From assembly GCA_903913215.1 (NCBI GenBank), contig CAIWKE010000016.1, positions 1-63,454 of the forward strand: a stretch of DNA of 63,454 bases, given 5' to 3'. Source of the stretch: an uncultured Holophagaceae bacterium. Its GTDB lineage: Bacteria > Acidobacteriota > Holophagae > Holophagales > Holophagaceae. A program made the position numbers and the translations under genes. Below, piece after piece: positions 61,151-63,454 of the stretch (position 1 is its first letter; each line of letters starts with the position of its first letter). The notes beneath the pieces are model-generated. The model saw nothing but the letters and a program-made list of their open reading frames with translations. It was not told the origin of the DNA and did no database searches.

Positions 61151-63454
61151 ATGCGATTCCTCGACAACACCAAGATGGGACCCAAACTCATCGGGGCCTT
61201 CATGCTTGTGGCCGCGCTATTGGTGGGCATGGGGCTCCTGGGCAGCAACAAGATCCAGAGCATTGAGGCAGCTGACGCCGACCTCTATCTCAAGATGACC
61301 GTCCCGCTCGGTGAGATGGGGGACATCCGACAGGCCTTCCAGCGCCAGCGAGTCAATTTGCGAGACGCCATCATGACGGGAGATTCCGAAAAATTTGGGG
61401 GTCGGATCAAGGAACTCGAGGCAGAGCTGACGGCGCTAGAAGAGTCCTTTCAAAAGACCCTCCTGACCGATGAGGGCAAGGCTGCGTTCAAAACCTACAA
61501 GGATGCCAATTCAAAATATGATCAAGCCTCGATCAAGATTTTGGCCTTGGCCCAGGCCGGAAAATCGAAAGAGGCAGAAGCCATTTTGAGGGGCGATGGT
61601 GCCAAGGCAACTGCTGAAGTAAACAGTGCCCTGGATACTCTCCAGAAAATGAAGCTGTCGCTCGCCAAGAAGACGGCTGAATCCAACACCATCATGGCTG
61701 ATGGGGCCAGTCGCCTGATGTACATCATCATGGGCATTGCCGTAGTCTTCTCCGTGGGCATCGGCTGGATCCTCACCAAGTCCATCACCGGCCCCCTGGG
61801 CCAGGGCGTGGAGATGATGAAGGAGATGGCCAAGGGCCACCTGGGCACGCGCCTCAAGATGGAGCGCACCGATGAGATCGGCGACCTGGCCAAGGCCATG
61901 GACGGCTTCACAGACAACCTCCAGGGCATCGTGGGAGGCCTGCAGGAGATCGCCAAGGGCGACCTGAGCCGTGACTGGGTAGCTGCTGATGCCCAGGACG
62001 AGATCAACCCTGCCCTGAAGCAGGTCCGCACCAACCTGCAGGCGCTGGTCACTGATGCCGCCATGCTCAACCAGGCCGCCGTCGAAGGCAAGCTGGCCAC
62101 CCGCGCCGATGCATCCAAGCATCAGGGTGACTTCCAGAAGATCGTCTCCGGGGTCAATGAAACCCTCGACGCGGTCATCGGCCCCCTGAACGTGGCAGCC
62201 GAATATGTGGACAGGATCAGCAAGGGCGACATCCCGCCTAAGATCACCGACAACTACAATGGCGATTTCAACGAGGTCAAGAACAACCTGAACCAGTGCA
62301 TTGATGCGGTGAATTCTCTGGTCGCCGACGCCAATATGCTGTCGAACGCAGCCATGGAAGGCAAGCTGGCCACCCGCGCGGATGCATCCAAGCACCAGGG
62401 TGACTTCCAGAAGATCGTCACTGGTGTCAATCAAACCCTGGATGCCGTCATCGGTCCGCTGAACGTGGCTGCCGGTTACGTCGACCGGATCTCGAAAGGC
62501 GATATCCCACCCAGGATCACCGATACCTACAACGGTGACTTCAACACCCTCAAGAACAACCTCAATACCTGTATCGACGCCGTCAATGCGCTGGTGGCCG
62601 ACGCCAACCTGCTGGCCCAGGCGGCCATCGCCGGCAAGCTGGAAACCCGCGCCGATGCCTCCAAGCATCAGGGCGACTTCCAGAAGATCGTCGCCGGTGT
62701 CAATCAAACCCTGGATGCGGTGATCGCTCCGATCAACGATGTGCAACGGGTCATGGGGGCGATGTCCAATGGCGACATGACCGAGACCGTGACGCAGAGT
62801 TACCAGGGCGATTTCGACGTGCTCAAGCAGGCGATCAATACCACGGTGGCCAAGCTGACCGACACCATCGGCCAGATCAACTCGGCGGCCGAGGCTCTGA
62901 ACAATGCTGCTGGCCAGGTTTCGGCGACGGCGCAGTCGCTGTCGCAGTCGTCCTCGGAGCAGGCGGCCTCGGTGGAAGAGACCACCGCCAGCATCGAAGA
63001 GATGACGGCCAGCATCACCCAGAACACCGAGAACGCCAAGGTGACGGACAACATGGCTTCGAAGTCCTCGGTCGAAGCGACCCAGGGCGGCACGGCGGTC
63101 AAGGATACCGTCGAGGCGATGAAGTCGATCGCCGGCAAGATCGGCATCATCGACGACATTGCCTACCAGACCAATCTGCTGGCGCTCAACGCCGCGATCG
63201 AGGCGGCACGGGCCGGCGATGCGGGCCGCGGCTTCGCCGTGGTCGCCGCGGAAGTCCGCAAGCTGGCCGAGCGCAGTCAGGTCGCGGCACAGGAACTCGG
63301 GCAACTGGCCGCCTCCAGCGTCAAGACCGCCGAGCATGCCGGCGTGCTACTCGACGAAATGCTGCCGTCCATCAGGAAGACTTCCGCACTGGTGCAGGAA
63401 ATCGCCTCGGCATCGGCGGAGCAGAGCAGCAGCGTGGGCCAGATCAACGGCGCC
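61151..63454 (+). CDS. Methyl-accepting chemotaxis protein with tandem HAMP-like repeats (3' end missing)
   Basis: The gene is open to the window edge (768 codons seen). The first membrane helix is at about 13-32, followed by a periplasmic four-helix-bundle type sensor, and the second helix at about 186-208 ([20 protein letters not shown]). A HAMP domain follows, then three 91-residue repeats starting near residues 313, 404 and 495 (each beginning [20 protein letters not shown] or close), which read as extra HAMP-like units. The signalling region includes [18 protein letters not shown] and the tip [20 protein letters not shown] (about 664-683). It should be methylated and signal through CheA/CheW; the divergent CheR-like gene may be related. 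AAGGAG seven bases before the ATG supports the start. Confidence 0.9.
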   Translation, partial: MRFLDNTKMGPKLIGAFMLVAALLVGMGLLGSNKIQSIEAADADLYLKMTVPLGEMGDIRQAFQRQRVNLRDAIMTGDSEKFGGRIKELEAELTALEESFQKTLLTDEGKAAFKTYKDANSKYDQASIKILALAQAGKSKEAEAILRGDGAKATAEVNSALDTLQKMKLSLAKKTAESNTIMADGASRLMYIIMGIAVVFSVGIGWILTKSITGPLGQGVEMMKEMAKGHLGTRLKMERTDEIGDLAKAMDGFTDNLQGIVGGLQEIAKGDLSRDWVAADAQDEINPALKQVRTNLQALVTDAAMLNQAAVEGKLATRADASKHQGDFQKIVSGVNETLDAVIGPLNVAAEYVDRISKGDIPPKITDNYNGDFNEVKNNLNQCIDAVNSLVADANMLSNAAMEGKLATRADASKHQGDFQKIVTGVNQTLDAVIGPLNVAAGYVDRISKGDIPPRITDTYNGDFNTLKNNLNTCIDAVNALVADANLLAQAAIAGKLETRADASKHQGDFQKIVAGVNQTLDAVIAPINDVQRVMGAMSNGDMTETVTQSYQGDFDVLKQAINTTVAKLTDTIGQINSAAEALNNAAGQVSATAQSLSQSSSEQAASVEETTASIEEMTASITQNTENAKVTDNMASKSSVEATQGGTAVKDTVEAMKSIAGKIGIIDDIAYQTNLLALNAAIEAARAGDAGRGFAVVAAEVRKLAERSQVAAQELGQLAASSVKTAEHAGVLLDEMLPSIRKTSALVQEIASASAEQSSSVGQINGA
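62087..62740 (+). repeat. Three tandem 273-bp coding repeats in the chemoreceptor gene
   Basis: GGCAAGCTGG recurs at 62087, 62360 and 62633, an exact 273-base (91-codon) spacing, and about 110 bases after each are nearly identical (for example GACTTCCAGAAGATCGTC in all three). The third copy diverges after about 110 bases. The repeats encode the HAMP-like units. High nucleotide identity suggests recent duplication or gene conversion. Confidence 0.9.

Noticed and set aside
61511-63337. 608-codon frame antisense to the chemoreceptor gene
   Set aside because: It mirrors the tandem repeats and codon bias of the real receptor gene; its product is a low-complexity Gly/His/Leu string.

Overview
The window is a GC-rich, densely packed bacterial chromosome segment with no rRNA, tRNA, CRISPR array, transposase or phage gene that I can see. 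The gene mix suggests an Acidobacteriota bacterium of the Holophaga/Geothrix kind: an Oar-like TonB receptor with an N-terminal carboxypeptidase-regulatory domain, many two-component and chemotaxis proteins, bacteriohemerythrin, beta-oxidation genes and a Pls/PosA-type NRPS. This placement is inference from gene content; no search was run.

Region 1 (1-9.7 kb, + strand) is a purine/ureide catabolism and uptake cluster: the end of a YgeW-type carbamoyltransferase, a PLP enzyme, SsnA-type amidohydrolase, XdhC molybdenum-cofactor factor, a BMP/PnrA-type binding protein, a duplicated ABC ATPase, two permeases and a small unknown protein. A guanine-deaminase-like enzyme and an RpiR regulator face it on the - strand. 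Region 2 (11.3-20.3 kb) holds a chemoreceptor-like protein, a fused receiver/PP2C/ATPase protein, a STAS protein and a large membrane NRPS linked by overlapping ends, then PAP2 phosphatase and DgkA. Region 3 (20.4-34.8 kb) mixes signalling (two hybrid kinases, hemerythrin, CheY, a response regulator) with fatty-acid activation and an acuABC-like protein-acetylation set (GNAT-ACD fusion, CBS-ACT protein, class I deacetylase). Region 4 (34.9-42 kb) has deoC and a beta-oxidation run (ligase, fadB/J, fadA) plus an MBL hydrolase.

Region 5 (42-58.4 kb) appears devoted to cell-wall sugar recovery. A TonB receptor and sodium symporter lie divergent to a nine-gene run, mostly joined by overlapping start and stop codons: ROK repressor, nagA, SIS-type deaminase, murQ, AmpG-like permease, NagX-like protein, GHL10 lipoprotein, BadF-type kinase and an AmiD-like amidase. 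A glutamate-racemase homologue with a signal peptide follows. Region 6 (58.4-63.5 kb) is a compact - strand four-gene set (CheR-like methyltransferase, MBL hydrolase, HDAC-family deacetylase, small GNAT) divergent from a chemoreceptor gene with three 273-bp tandem repeats that runs off the window.

Several intergenic spaces carry inverted arms of short GC-rich iterations (three sequence types, some nested), and one 390-bp gap may encode a small RNA ending in an intrinsic terminator. The least familiar items are the CheR/MBL/HDAC/GNAT operon, the exported racemase, and the link between partner switching and the NRPS.
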